Source of the DNA: Shewanella dokdonensis
Lineage (GTDB): Bacteria > Pseudomonadota > Gammaproteobacteria > Enterobacterales > Shewanellaceae
Direction: 5' to 3'
Assembly: GCF_018394335.1 (NCBI RefSeq)
Contig: NZ_CP074572.1
Location: 2,356,001-2,420,000 of the forward strand
DNA length: 64,000 nucleotides
Every line of letters begins with the position of its first letter. Positions within the stretch are counted from its first letter, which is position 1. The notes under the pieces are model-generated. The model saw only the letters and a list, made by a program, of their open reading frames with translations, ran no database searches and had not been told where the DNA came from. Below are positions 27,630-36,852 of the stretch, piece after piece. Both the position numbers and the translations under genes were made by a program.

Positions 27630-29357
27630 TTAGAAGTTAACGGTCAGCGACGCGTTGACATCAAACGCGGTGTCAATCACGGGTAACAGTGAATAAGCGG
27701 TGCCATTAAGCACATCACTGACTTTCTGTGGCGCACCTACAGGAGTGCCACTGCCGGTGTATTCATAGTCGTAGTAAAGCCCCGCCAGCTTGATGAACAT
27801 ATGGGGGTTAACATCAAAGATGTAATACCCTTCAACCACATGACCGCGAGTGGCCAGTTTGCTGCCGATTGGGTCATCCTGTGCTTGGGTAAATGGTGTC
27901 CAGTATTTGGAGCCGTAGTTGTATTCCAGCCCAAATTTACCGTATGGCGCGGGGATCTGCATGCCCACATAAATGCCGTAGCCATCGTGATTTTCGTTAC
28001 TGTCAGCGGTGGATGGTGACATGATGATTTCGCTGCCATCATTGTTCAGTTCGGCGGTAAATACCGCATCGGACAACAAGCCGCCGAACATGCCAGCATA
28101 GCCATTACCAACGGTACGGGTCCAACCGAATGAGGCGAAGAACTTCATCTCATCATCGGTTTCGTAGGAGTAACCTACGCCACCCAGATACATATCACCG
28201 ATCACTCCGCTAGGTTGGACGCGCGTGACGAAATTGAAGTTGTCAAACTTCTGCAGATCTTGATACATGGTCGGTGCAAAGATAGAGGCCAACTGGTTAG
28301 GAAAGGCCATAGTGCCTTTGAAACCGTCATTGATATCTTTGGCCGCGAACAGGGTAAATTGCAGGAAGTGATTGCCATCGTTAATGGCATCAATGTTAAA
28401 GCCACCCAAGTGGGTATCTTTGGTAATGGTGTCACCAAACAGCTCACCATTGCCCCACTGTGATTCAAAGCCTTGACCATAACAGAAACGCACGACTTGA
28501 CCTTCAACCCCGGTCAATTCACCGAGTTTGTAACCGATAGTCATGCCATCAAAGTTGAAGTTAACCAGATGCCCAGACGGTGTGCCGCCACGCAGTTCGT
28601 TTTCACGGTAATGGCTGGGCGGGCCATAGGTGGAAGGCCGACGGCCAATGGACAGATAAAACTCGGAACCACCAATGTTACGCCAGTCAAAATAGGCGCG
28701 TTCTACCCGCAGCCAGTCACCTGAGGTATTCGACGAGTCGGTGCCATCCATGGTGAATGCGCGCCAGGAATCGAACACCTGCACTCCGGTAGAATCGCCC
28801 CAGTTTTTGTACATGCTGAGACGGCCAGCAAAGTCTACGTTGTCCCATACTTGGGCTTTCATGTTCAGCCGCAAGCGGGTGTTATAGTAAATATCGTTAT
28901 CGATATCCTGCCGACTCTTGGCGGCCAGCACATAAGGCATGATGCCGCTCAATTGACCACTCTGGAAGGCAGTTGCCAGTGCCGGATTGGCGGCCATCAT
29001 TTTCCCTAATGGTGAATTGACGTTGGCAGGATCGCCATATTCTCCAGCCATAGCGCGGGCGCCAAAGTCACTGAAATTCATCAATATTGCTGGATTCCAG
29101 GTGACATCCTGATAGTGCAGTGAATGGGCTCTAACACGAAAATCACCGGTAAAAGTGATGCGGTCAAGGGCAGCGTGGCGTTCGGTTTTATTGACCCGGG
29201 AGTTGAGGCTCTCTAACTCTTCGGTAATCTCCGCCAGTTGCTGTTTCAGCTCAGCAATCTTGGCGTTATCAGTTACTTCTGCGGCATAAACAGCAGGGCT
29301 AGCCATGGCGGCAAGTCCTAAAGCCTGGGCGACAACAATTGCGACTAACGTGCGCAT
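27630..29357 (-). CDS. DUF3373-type outer-membrane protein, likely porin
   Basis: 575 residues with a signal peptide (IVVAQALGLAAMASPAVYAAE). A short coiled-coil follows (residues about 30-62, leucine heptads and SRVNKTERHAAL). A long alternating aromatic/polar region then starts at RITFTGDFRVRAHSLHYQD and ends in Phe (VNASLTVNF), as in beta-barrels. The N-terminal RITFTGDFRVR and C-terminal FGLEYNYGSKYW patterns match what I know of DUF3373 proteins, found with multiheme cytochromes in Shewanella and relatives. It sits between a monoheme and an octaheme cytochrome gene. Its function is not established; a substrate channel or electron conduit is possible. Confidence 0.78.
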   Translation of the reverse strand: MRTLVAIVVAQALGLAAMASPAVYAAEVTDNAKIAELKQQLAEITEELESLNSRVNKTERHAALDRITFTGDFRVRAHSLHYQDVTWNPAILMNFSDFGARAMAGEYGDPANVNSPLGKMMAANPALATAFQSGQLSGIMPYVLAAKSRQDIDNDIYYNTRLRLNMKAQVWDNVDFAGRLSMYKNWGDSTGVQVFDSWRAFTMDGTDSSNTSGDWLRVERAYFDWRNIGGSEFYLSIGRRPSTYGPPSHYRENELRGGTPSGHLVNFNFDGMTIGYKLGELTGVEGQVVRFCYGQGFESQWGNGELFGDTITKDTHLGGFNIDAINDGNHFLQFTLFAAKDINDGFKGTMAFPNQLASIFAPTMYQDLQKFDNFNFVTRVQPSGVIGDMYLGGVGYSYETDDEMKFFASFGWTRTVGNGYAGMFGGLLSDAVFTAELNNDGSEIIMSPSTADSNENHDGYGIYVGMQIPAPYGKFGLEYNYGSKYWTPFTQAQDDPIGSKLATRGHVVEGYYIFDVNPHMFIKLAGLYYDYEYTGSGTPVGAPQKVSDVLNGTAYSLLPVIDTAFDVNASLTVNF

Positions 29358-29364
29358 ATTTTAT

Positions 29365-29386
29365 CTCCTGACCGGAAGCCCCGGTC
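29365..29386 (-). promoter_or_regulatory. Hairpin abutting the ribosome site of the DUF3373 gene
   Basis: GACCGG (29370-29375) and CCGGTC (29381-29386) form a stem that is immediately followed, on the coding strand, by the AGGAG ribosome site (29365-29369). Confidence 0.55.
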
Positions 29387-29470
29387 TTTTTCAGGCAGCA
29401 ACAGGCCCTGGAGCATGCTCCATCGTGTTGCTGTCAGTTTGTCGGATGGTTTTGGGCTTAGGTGCCGGGA

Positions 29471-29797
29471 TTAGCCGCAGGTTTGGGGCTGCGCAGAATC
29501 CGCTGCATGGTCATACAGGAATTGCTGAATATCTTTCAGATCCTGCTCACTCAGTTTCTGGAACACTTCTGGTTTAGCTTTATGCTTGTCTTTATCGAAG
29601 AAACGATCCCATTGCGCCATGGTCTTGCTCATAGGAGTCAGTTCTCCGGCAGCATCGCTTTTACTGTGGCAGACTTTGCACTCTTTCTTGTACAGATGTT
29701 TGCCTTTCTTGGGATTGCCGCCATCGGCAGCGTTGGCACCTGCCGCCAGCACTGTGGCCAGCAGTAATACACCGAGCTGGATTGTGGTTTTCATCAT
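29471..29797 (-). CDS. Monoheme cytochrome c
   Basis: About 108 residues, starting at MMKTTIQLGVLLL with GAGGA upstream. The signal peptide ends near ANAADG. One heme site is present, CKVCH (in YKKECKVCHSKSDAAGEL), with a later Met (LTPMSKTMAQW) as possible distal ligand. It is the first gene of the operon with the DUF3373 protein and octaheme cytochrome. It probably shuttles electrons to the octaheme enzyme; that is inference from the operon. Confidence 0.9.
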   Translation of the reverse strand: MMKTTIQLGVLLLATVLAAGANAADGGNPKKGKHLYKKECKVCHSKSDAAGELTPMSKTMAQWDRFFDKDKHKAKPEVFQKLSEQDLKDIQQFLYDHAADSAQPQTCG

Positions 29798-29809
29798 CAA
29801 AGTCCTCAT

Positions 29810-30375
29810 GTTGCGAATTAATGCATCATTCCTTTACGGATGTTGCTGTTGTTTTATTTCGGTTAACAATTTAGCAGAGGGATAAATATGAGGATTTGAC
29901 GGTGATCACTTTCATGAATTTTTCTAATTGAAAAAAATATCATTGAAAAAATCTAATTAAACAATATTTCTAATATATAATATTTAAACAAATCAATATG
30001 ATATGTTTTAATTTATTAAATTATAGAAAATAGATATTGCAAGTGATATCACATTTTTATCGGGGTGACGAAGTTAACAAAAGTTAATATTAGCTATTTT
30101 GTAGACAGCTAAATAACTATTTTACGCTTTAGTTAATGCGTAAATAGAATGTAATTCCGTTCACATATTGAGGGCATAAAGCCGAACTTCTTATGCCTTG
30201 GATCACATCCACCGGCACATTGTGGTTTACCACAATACCCACATAATATTCATGGATTAACAATCTACTCGAAATCCGCGCAGATGCAGTTGCAATACAA
30301 CCCGTGTAATGCGTCTGAGTAAAAACGATTCCGAGAGAACTATTCGTCTTCCGTGGAAGATGATGGAGGTTAACC
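29810..30375. promoter_or_regulatory. AT-rich divergent control region of cytochrome and psrABC operons
   Basis: About 565 bases with no gene, very AT-rich between 29930 and 30130. Two dyads stand out: GTGATCAC (29902-29909) and GTGATATCAC (30043-30052). Neither has the 6-base spacer of a CRP site. They are candidates for binding by the FixJ-like regulator or an anaerobic regulator. A TCTTC/GAAGA hairpin (30347-30360) lies just before the psrA ribosome site GGAGG (30365-30369). Confidence 0.5.
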
Positions 30376-32650
30376 ATGATAAAGCTTGATCGACGGGCTT
30401 TCCTTAAAGGTGCCGGTGCCACAGGTGCATCCTGTGCCTTGACCGGTGTGATCCCCGGCTCCATTGCCGCTGTCGGTGCGCCCGCACTGAGTGGCAGCGC
30501 CGAAGCGGTACCCAGTATCTGTGAAATGTGTTCCACCCGCTGCCCCATTTCTGCTCGAGTAGTGGATGGTAAAACGGTATTCATCCAGGGGAACGCTGAA
30601 GCCAAAGCCTTCGGCGGTAAAGTCTGCGCCCGCGGTGGTGCTGGCCACAGCTTGCTATATGACCCACAGCGTATTGTTAAGCCGATGAAACGCGTGGGTG
30701 AGCGTGGTGAAGGCAAATGGCAAACCATCAGTTGGGAAGATGCCTACAGCGAAATTGCCACCAAACTGAACGAACTGAAAAACAAATATGGCCCAGAAAC
30801 CGTGGTGTTTTCTTCCAAGTCTGGTTCAGAACACACCCATATCTTCAATATGGCGAACGCTTTTGGCAGCCCGAATACATTTACCCATCTGTCCACTTGC
30901 CCTGGTGGTTATGAAGTCGCCGCTCATGCTATCTATGGCACTAAGCTCAAACGCGATTTAAGCAACAGTAAGTTCATCATCAACTTCGGTCATAACCTCT
31001 ATGAGGGGATCAACATGTCCGAAACGCGGGCGCTGATGAAGGCGCAGATGGACAAACATGCCAAATTGGTGGTGTTTGATCCGCGTTTTTCAGTGGTAGC
31101 CTCAAAAGCTGATGAATGGTATCCGGTTCGCCCTGGAAGTGACGTTGCAGTGGCGCTGGCGATCAGCCAAGTGTTGATTGCTGATAATCTCTATGACAAG
31201 GCGTTTGTTGAACGCTATGTGGACGGTTTTGAGCAGTTTGCCGCACAGGTGGCTGGATACACGCCAGAATGGGCGCAGCAACTTTCTGATGTGCCAAGGA
31301 TATCCGCCGGATTGCCCATGAACTGGCGAAAGCGGCGCCACACGCAGTGGTCGATTTTGGTCATCGCAGCACCTTTACCCCAGAAGAGTTTGAGCTGCGC
31401 CGGGCAATTTATGCCGCTAACGTGCTGATTGGCAATTTTGAGCGCAAAGGGGGTTGTACACTGGCAAAAAGGCTAGCAGCTACAACAAATTCGCCGGGGC
31501 TGAGGTTGCGCCGTCACTGGCAAATCCAGGCGTGAAAATTCCTAAACCTGAAGCCAAACGTATCGATCAACTGGACGAACAATACGCACTGACTTGGAAG
31601 ATGGGCGGCGTTTACCAATCGATTATTGATACCGTAGAAAGCGGCAAACCTTATCCGATTCATGGCTGGGTGATGACCCGTACCAACCCGATGCAGACTG
31701 TGACAGACCGCAGCAAGGTGGAACAGGCGCTGCAGAAGATGGAACTGGTCGTTTGCTGCGATCTGTATGTCAGTGAAACCGCGGCGTTTGCCGATTATAT
31801 CCTGCCGGAATGCACCTATCTGGAACGGGATGAGGAGATTGCCGATAAGTCAGGCAAAAACCCCGGTTACTACGTGCGCCAACAGGTGGTTGATGTGATT
31901 GGCGAGGCTAAACCCGCTTGGCAGATCTTCCGTGAATTAGGCATTAAGCTGGGCTTACAAGCCTACTATCCGTGGGACAATATCCAAACCTTGCAGTTGG
32001 CTCAGGTCAACAAAGATGATGCGCTGCTGAAACTCATCAAAACTAAAGGCTATGTCAGCTACGGTAAGCCACTGATGTTGCGTGAACCGCAGATGGTGGC
32101 TGACTTTGTGACGGCCTATCCTGGCGCTCGGGTGGCCGATGAAGACGGTACTTATGGCAGTGCCGTAAAATTCAAAACCCCGAGCGGCAAAATTGAGCTT
32201 TACTCCGCCGAAGTGGAAGCGATGGCGCCAGGGCGCGGCCTTATCGCTTACCACGATGTTAAATTGAAGCAGCCCGATGAGCTGTACTTCATTCAGGGCA
32301 AGGTGGCTGTGCATACCAATGGTGCCACTCACAATGTGCCTATGCTTGCCAATCTTATGTCAGATAACGCCGTGTGGATCCATCCAGATACTGCGGCCAA
32401 ACATGGCATCAATAGTGGTGACAATATCCGTCTAACTTCCAGTGTTGGCAGCGAAATCGGCCATGCGCTGGTCACCAAGGGCATTCGCCCAGACACCGTA
32501 TTTGCTTACATGGGCTTTGGTTCCAAAAACAAGGAACTGACCCGTGCCAGCGGTAAGGGGCTGCATTGTGGCAATCTGCTGCCACATGCAACGGCACCTG
32601 TCTGTGGTATGTGCGTACACACTACTGGTGTGAAATTGGAAAAGGCATAA
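30376..32650 (+). CDS. psrA: Molybdopterin oxidoreductase, thiosulfate/polysulfide reductase catalytic subunit (two frameshifts)
   Basis: Catalytic subunit of a periplasmic sulfur-oxyanion reductase. A twin-arginine signal (LDRRAFLKGAGATG) opens the protein. The 4Fe-4S site follows as ICEMCSTRC and a later KVCARG. The LSTCPGGYEV segment near residue 177 probably holds the Cys ligand of molybdenum. Breaks at 31296-31297 (AA) and 31454-31455 (TT) are each fixed by one added base, giving about 758 residues, the size of PsrA/PhsA rather than the much longer TtrA. The C-terminal dinucleotide-binding domain (GNLLPHATAPVCGMCVHTTG) is intact. psrB and psrC follow. In Shewanella this enzyme type reduces thiosulfate and sulfur. 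Confidence 0.88.
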
Positions 32651-32663
32651 CGGGAGGCCGACG

Positions 32664-33236
32664 ATGAGCAAAAGATATGTCATGGTGCATGATGAAAACA
32701 AGTGCATCGGCTGTCAGGCGTGCAATGTTGCCTGCCGCAGTGAAAACCAAGTGCCAGAAGGCGTCACCCGTCTGCAAGTTAGGGTCGAAGGCCCATTCGG
32801 TGACGTGCCTTTATTGCATTTCAAATATAACCGGGTGTCTTGTCAGCAATGTGAAGACGCGCCTTGCGTTAAGGTGTGCCCCACTGGGGCGGCATATGTC
32901 ACTGCCGATGGTATCGTGTCGATTAAACAAGATAAGTGCGTTGGCTGCCAGTATTGTATCGCTGCCTGCCCTTACAAAGTGCGCTTTATCAATCCGCTCA
33001 GCCACACCGCTGAAAAATGTAATTTCTGTGCCGATACCCGGCTAGCGCGCGGCGAACAACCGGCCTGTGTCACCGTGTGCCCCACTAATGCACTGGTGTT
33101 TGGCGATGCCAATGATCCTCATAGTGAAGTGAGCCAACTGCTGAACAGCGCGCCAACTTACCGCGAAAAAGTCCATCTTGGTACGCAACCAAGGGTTTAC
33201 CGTATTCCTGCCCGCAAAGGAGGGATTGAAGCATGA
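32664..33236 (+). CDS. psrB: 4Fe-4S ferredoxin subunit PsrB/PhsB
   Basis: 190-residue electron-transfer subunit with four cysteine clusters: CIGCQACNVAC, CQQCEDAPCVKVC, CVGCQYCIAAC and CNFCADTRLARGEQPAC...C. It passes electrons from the quinol-oxidising membrane subunit to the molybdoenzyme. It has no signal peptide, which fits co-export with the Tat-dependent catalytic subunit. It starts 13 bases after psrA with GGGAGG upstream. Confidence 0.92.
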   Translation: MSKRYVMVHDENKCIGCQACNVACRSENQVPEGVTRLQVRVEGPFGDVPLLHFKYNRVSCQQCEDAPCVKVCPTGAAYVTADGIVSIKQDKCVGCQYCIAACPYKVRFINPLSHTAEKCNFCADTRLARGEQPACVTVCPTNALVFGDANDPHSEVSQLLNSAPTYREKVHLGTQPRVYRIPARKGGIEA

Positions 33237-34171
33237 ACAATATCTGGGGTGATATGTCACAGTACAATCCTGTGACCTGGCATTGGGTGATTGCCGTATA
33301 CCTGTTTCTGGCCGGGCTTTCTGCAGGCAGTTTACTGATCGCCATTGTGATGCGCTGGGTCAAGGGTGACCGTGAGGAGAGTCCCATCCTCAAGGCCGCC
33401 GCACTCATTGCACCCGTGGCTATCTGTCTGGGGATGCTATGTCTGGTCTTTGACCTGACCCGGCCGTTCCATTTCTGGTTGATTCTTATCCACTATAACT
33501 TCACTTCGGTGATGTCTATCGGGGTGCTGGCGCTACTGGTCTTTATTCCATTGAGCTTCCTCTATGCGTTGGTGGTATTCCGTGGGCAACTGGCAGCTAT
33601 CGGTTTAGGTTTCCTTCAGGGGCTGGCCGATGTACTGAATGGTCTCAGAAAACCAATTGAAACCTTGTTGTTTGCGCTGGCGGTGATCGTGGGTGCTTAC
33701 ACTGGTTTCTTGATCTCAGCGATGAATATCTATCCGATGCTCAATACTGCAATTTTGCCAGCGCTGTTCTTGGTGTCAGGGATTTCTGCTGGTGCGGCCG
33801 CCAATGCTGTCGTTGCATTGCTGTTGTTCAAAACCCCGGCGCATGATCATGAGCTTGGTCGCCTGCATGGGATTGAACTGCCCGTTGTTGGCATTGAGAT
33901 TCTGTTCCTGTTTATGCTGTTTTGTGGCCTGTACTTCAAGGGTGGCGCCGCAGCGCTGGCGTTGGCATCGCTGACAACTGGCACTTGGGCGGCAGTATTC
34001 TGGACGCTAGTAGTAGCGGTTGGTTTTGGGGTTCCGCTGTTATCATTGCTGTTACCGGCACCGCAACGTCATGGCAAAGGCGTGATGTTGTTAGGGGCGC
34101 TGTGTAGCCTAACCGGGGTGCTGGCACTAAGACACTTCATCCTGTATGCCGGTCAAAGTTACCTTGGCTAA
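33233..34171 (+). CDS. psrC: NrfD-type quinol-oxidising membrane subunit PsrC
   Basis: 312 residues with about eight to nine transmembrane segments. The NrfD signature region is WHWVIAVYLFLAGLSAGSLLIA near the N-terminus, followed by LTRPFHFWLI near residue 80. NrfD/PsrC proteins oxidise menaquinol and anchor the FeS and Mo subunits; the Salmonella PhsC alternative is a diheme cytochrome b and looks different. The start overlaps the psrB stop by 4 bases. A strong terminator follows. Confidence 0.92.
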   Translation: MNNIWGDMSQYNPVTWHWVIAVYLFLAGLSAGSLLIAIVMRWVKGDREESPILKAAALIAPVAICLGMLCLVFDLTRPFHFWLILIHYNFTSVMSIGVLALLVFIPLSFLYALVVFRGQLAAIGLGFLQGLADVLNGLRKPIETLLFALAVIVGAYTGFLISAMNIYPMLNTAILPALFLVSGISAGAAANAVVALLLFKTPAHDHELGRLHGIELPVVGIEILFLFMLFCGLYFKGGAAALALASLTTGTWAAVFWTLVVAVGFGVPLLSLLLPAPQRHGKGVMLLGALCSLTGVLALRHFILYAGQSYLG

Positions 34172-34192
34172 ATCATTTATGTGATGAAAATC

Positions 34193-34221
34193 AAAGCCCT
34201 CGCTTCAGTGAGGGCTTTTTT
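34193..34221 (+). terminator. Rho-independent terminator of psrABC
   Basis: AAAGCCCTC (34193-34201) pairs with GAGGGCTTT (34210-34218), followed by T residues. Confidence 0.93.
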
Positions 34222-34295
34222 ATGTCGCTTTTTCTGAAGAGTCATTGGGTAACAACTATCTTTAATTGAACAAACAGCGGCTGGGGAGAGACGGG

Positions 34296-35495
34296 ATGAA
34301 ACTGAAGACACTGGCGTTACTATGCGCCACGACATTGAGTTGTGGGCCATTATGGGCCGGACAAGATGTGTATGAAGCCAGAACCGATGCTATGGGTGGT
34401 GCTGGTGTGGCGGCAGGCGACAGAATGGTAGCGGGCTTTATCAACCCGGCATTACTGAGCCTAACGGAGCGCCAAAGCGATGACGTCAGTCTGCTGTTGC
34501 CAACCTTAGGCGCAGACGGTGCTGATAAAGACAAAATGGTCGACAAGTTTGATGATGTGCAAGATAACTATGATGCTTTGGAACTGGCGATAGATAACCG
34601 CGATGTTGAGGGAATGATCCATTATCGCGATCAGCTCTTGGGAAACCTACAGTCATTAGTCGGCAATAGCGCTTACGCCAGTGCTGGTTTGGGGCTTGCC
34701 GTGGTCCTGCCCTCTAGTAAGCGCTTGTCGGTTGCTATCATCGCCAAGAGTTATCTCGATGGCTTTGCGTTGGCCGATATCAGTGAGTCCGATCTGTCGT
34801 TACTGAGTACATTGGATCCGTTAAATCCGCCGTCGCTGGATGACTTGTCGTCTCAAGGGCGCGTGATTGCCGGGGCGGTTTCTGATGTTGGGGTGGCGTT
34901 GAGCAGTGGCTTCACTGTGGCAGATATGCCGCTCACCGTTGGGATTACTCCTAAATTGCAGCGGCTGGATACGTTCAATTATGCGGTGTCTGCCAACAAT
35001 TTTGATGTCAATGATTTCGACAGTGACGATTATCGTAACGATGACACAGGTTTTAACCTGGATGTTGGGGTCGCGTTGCAACCCATGCCGGGGCTGACTT
35101 TGGGACTCAGCGGTCGTAATCTAGTGAAGCAAGATCTGCAAACCATGGTTTCGGAAGGTCGGCAACTCACTTACCAGATCAAACCCATGGTAACCGCAGG
35201 TGTCGCTTATGAATGGCGGGCCGTGACCTTGACCAGCGATATCGACTTGACGGAAAACAACAAGTTTGCCGAGCTGGAAGGACCGAAATATTGGCGTGTT
35301 GGTGGTGAAGTCAAGGCTACTGACTGGTTGGCTGTGCGGCTCGGTTATCGGCAGGACCTCAACGATGTCACCACCGATATCTATTCAGTGGGAACGGGTA
35401 TCGCTATCGGCAAGTTCTTTAGATTAGATCTGACCGGGATGTTTGGCAGCGATAACGCTATCGGCGGCGCGTTACAGACCTCGTATCACTTCTAA
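34296..35495 (+). CDS. TraF-like outer-membrane protein (TraF_2 family)
   Basis: About 399 residues starting at MKLKTLALLCATTLSCGPLWAG, a signal peptide preceded by GGGGAGAG; a start 30 bases upstream is less likely. The mature part has the FadL-like motif ARTDAMGGAGVAAGDRMVAGFINPALL. An acidic coiled stretch follows, then repeated amphipathic strands (GGEVKATDWLAVRLGYRQDLND) and a C-terminal aromatic (SYHF). This family is often annotated as conjugal transfer protein TraF, but it is a chromosomal outer-membrane barrel found widely in Shewanella and Vibrio. The role is unknown. Confidence 0.75.
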   Translation: MKLKTLALLCATTLSCGPLWAGQDVYEARTDAMGGAGVAAGDRMVAGFINPALLSLTERQSDDVSLLLPTLGADGADKDKMVDKFDDVQDNYDALELAIDNRDVEGMIHYRDQLLGNLQSLVGNSAYASAGLGLAVVLPSSKRLSVAIIAKSYLDGFALADISESDLSLLSTLDPLNPPSLDDLSSQGRVIAGAVSDVGVALSSGFTVADMPLTVGITPKLQRLDTFNYAVSANNFDVNDFDSDDYRNDDTGFNLDVGVALQPMPGLTLGLSGRNLVKQDLQTMVSEGRQLTYQIKPMVTAGVAYEWRAVTLTSDIDLTENNKFAELEGPKYWRVGGEVKATDWLAVRLGYRQDLNDVTTDIYSVGTGIAIGKFFRLDLTGMFGSDNAIGGALQTSYHF

Positions 35496-35517
35496 AACTG
35501 CTGCTCTATGGGCGTTG

Positions 35518-36254
35518 TTAGGATAGCAACGCCCACAGGGATTTGAGTGCCAGCAGTAACGCGCTGGCGCCACACAGCGCTAATGTCAGCAAACGGGTGC
35601 GGCGTTTATCTACTCGGGGTAACAAGATGCCTGAGGCGATAAACCCGAGCACTACCGCTGGTAATAGCAACATTGATAGCAGCAGATCACGCCAACTGAC
35701 CATACCGGAGAACGTCAGAACCAGCAGACTGATACAGGTACTGACCATAAAGAAGGCCGACAATGCCGCGCGAAATTTCCCAGCTTCACGCCCGGTGAGC
35801 AGTAACGCCATTGGTGGGCCGCCTATACCGGCGACCGTGCCGAAAACGCCTGAAAAAGCCCCGGCAATAAACAAGTTGCGGCGAGTGACCGCCACGCTGA
35901 ATTTTTCAGGCTCATCACTACTGCCGCGCCAACAATGGCCGCAATAATCAAGCCAAGCACCGCGCGAGGTGCCAATAGCAAAGAGACCCCTAACAAGCTG
36001 CCGGGGATCCGGCCAGCCAGCGCGTACTGTAATCCGCCCAGTTCCAAATTGCCGCGTTCACGCAGTAGCGTCAGCAGAGCAATGGAAAAACTGAGCATAA
36101 TCACCGGCACGGGCACCAGTTCTGGGTCAACAATATAAAGCAGCGGGGTAGAAACTACTGCCAGACCGAAGCCTAGCAAGCTTTGGGTGACGGCACCGAT
36201 GACAATAATCAGCGATGCCAGCAATAAGGTAACAGGATCAATCAACGACCACAT
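35518..36254 (-). CDS. TauE/SafE family sulfite/organosulfonate exporter-like permease (frameshifted)
   Basis: Inner-membrane protein of about 245 residues after one added base near 35900 (TT to TTT on the coding strand, giving SLKNFSVAVTRRN). It has the TauE N-terminal pattern IGAVTQSLLGFGLAVVSTPLLY and, in the second half, the repeat FSGVFGTVAGIGGPPMALLL, with seven to eight hydrophobic segments. Members export sulfite, sulfoacetate or related anions, though most are untested. It is convergent with the TraF-like gene and lies beside metJ. Confidence 0.85.
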
Positions 36255-36322
36255 AACTGCGGGGGATTGCCGGAACGTCTGCGGCAGTTAACAAAGTGGA
36301 TAAGCTTGGGGGCGCAATACAT

Positions 36323-36637
36323 TTACTCCATTTCTTCCCATTCAATACCCATCTCTTCCATCATCTTTTTCGCTTCTGACGGGATGCTGTCTGGTTGATC
36401 CTTGGACAGATCGACATCATTGGGTAATGGCTGCCCTGTGTAAGCATGTAGAAATGCTTCACAAAGCAGTTCACTGTTAGTGGCATGGCGCAGGTTATTG
36501 ACCTGGCGACGAGTGCGCTCATCCGTTAGCACTTTCAGTACTTTTAACGGAATAGACACAGTGATTTTTTTTACTTGTTCGTTTTTCTTCCCGTGTTCAG
36601 CGTAAGGGCTGATGTACTCGCCATTCCATTCAGTCAT
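36323..36637 (-). CDS. metJ: Methionine repressor MetJ
   Basis: 104 residues, the same length as E. coli MetJ. Ribbon-helix-helix segment [40 protein letters not shown], with the beta strand that reads the met box. It represses methionine genes when bound to S-adenosylmethionine. It is divergent from metB with two clusters of met boxes between them. Confidence 0.97.
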   Translation of the reverse strand: MTEWNGEYISPYAEHGKKNEQVKKITVSIPLKVLKVLTDERTRRQVNNLRHATNSELLCEAFLHAYTGQPLPNDVDLSKDQPDSIPSEAKKMMEEMGIEWEEME

Positions 36638-36744
36638 GTTGCACCTGCTATGTCGCTAATTCGCTGCCGATTTTAAACTCTTACACCCTACAGTCAAATA
36701 CAGAGCCATAATACTGTATCACAAAAACGGAATTCTATACATTT

Positions 36745-36823
36745 GGACGTCTAAACGTCTTTATGCCTATTGACGCCAAAGGGTGACTTGGTAGAATTTA
36801 GCCATCCAGACATCTTTATGGTG
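36745..36823. promoter_or_regulatory. MetJ operators between metJ and metB
   Basis: Consensus met box is AGACGTCT. Cluster one has GGACGTCT (36745-36752), AAACGTCT (36753-36760) and TTATGCCT (36761-36768) in tandem 8-base register. Cluster two has AGACATCT (36808-36815) and TTATGGTG (36816-36823). They would control both divergent genes. Confidence 0.85.
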
Positions 36824-36852
36824 TTTCTCGAAAAGAATTTAAGGAGTCGAAA

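Noticed and set aside
30043..30052. CRP site before psrA
   Set aside because: GTGATATCAC has a 2-base spacer between GTGA and TCAC, unlike the 6-base spacing of CRP.
30376..32650. Tetrathionate reductase TtrA as identity of the molybdoenzyme
   Set aside because: The repaired length, about 758 residues, fits PsrA/PhsA; TtrA is about 1000 residues. The NrfD-type third subunit also fits PsrC.
34296..35495. Conjugation gene implying a plasmid or ICE
   Set aside because: The TraF_2 family is commonly chromosomal; no other transfer genes are present.
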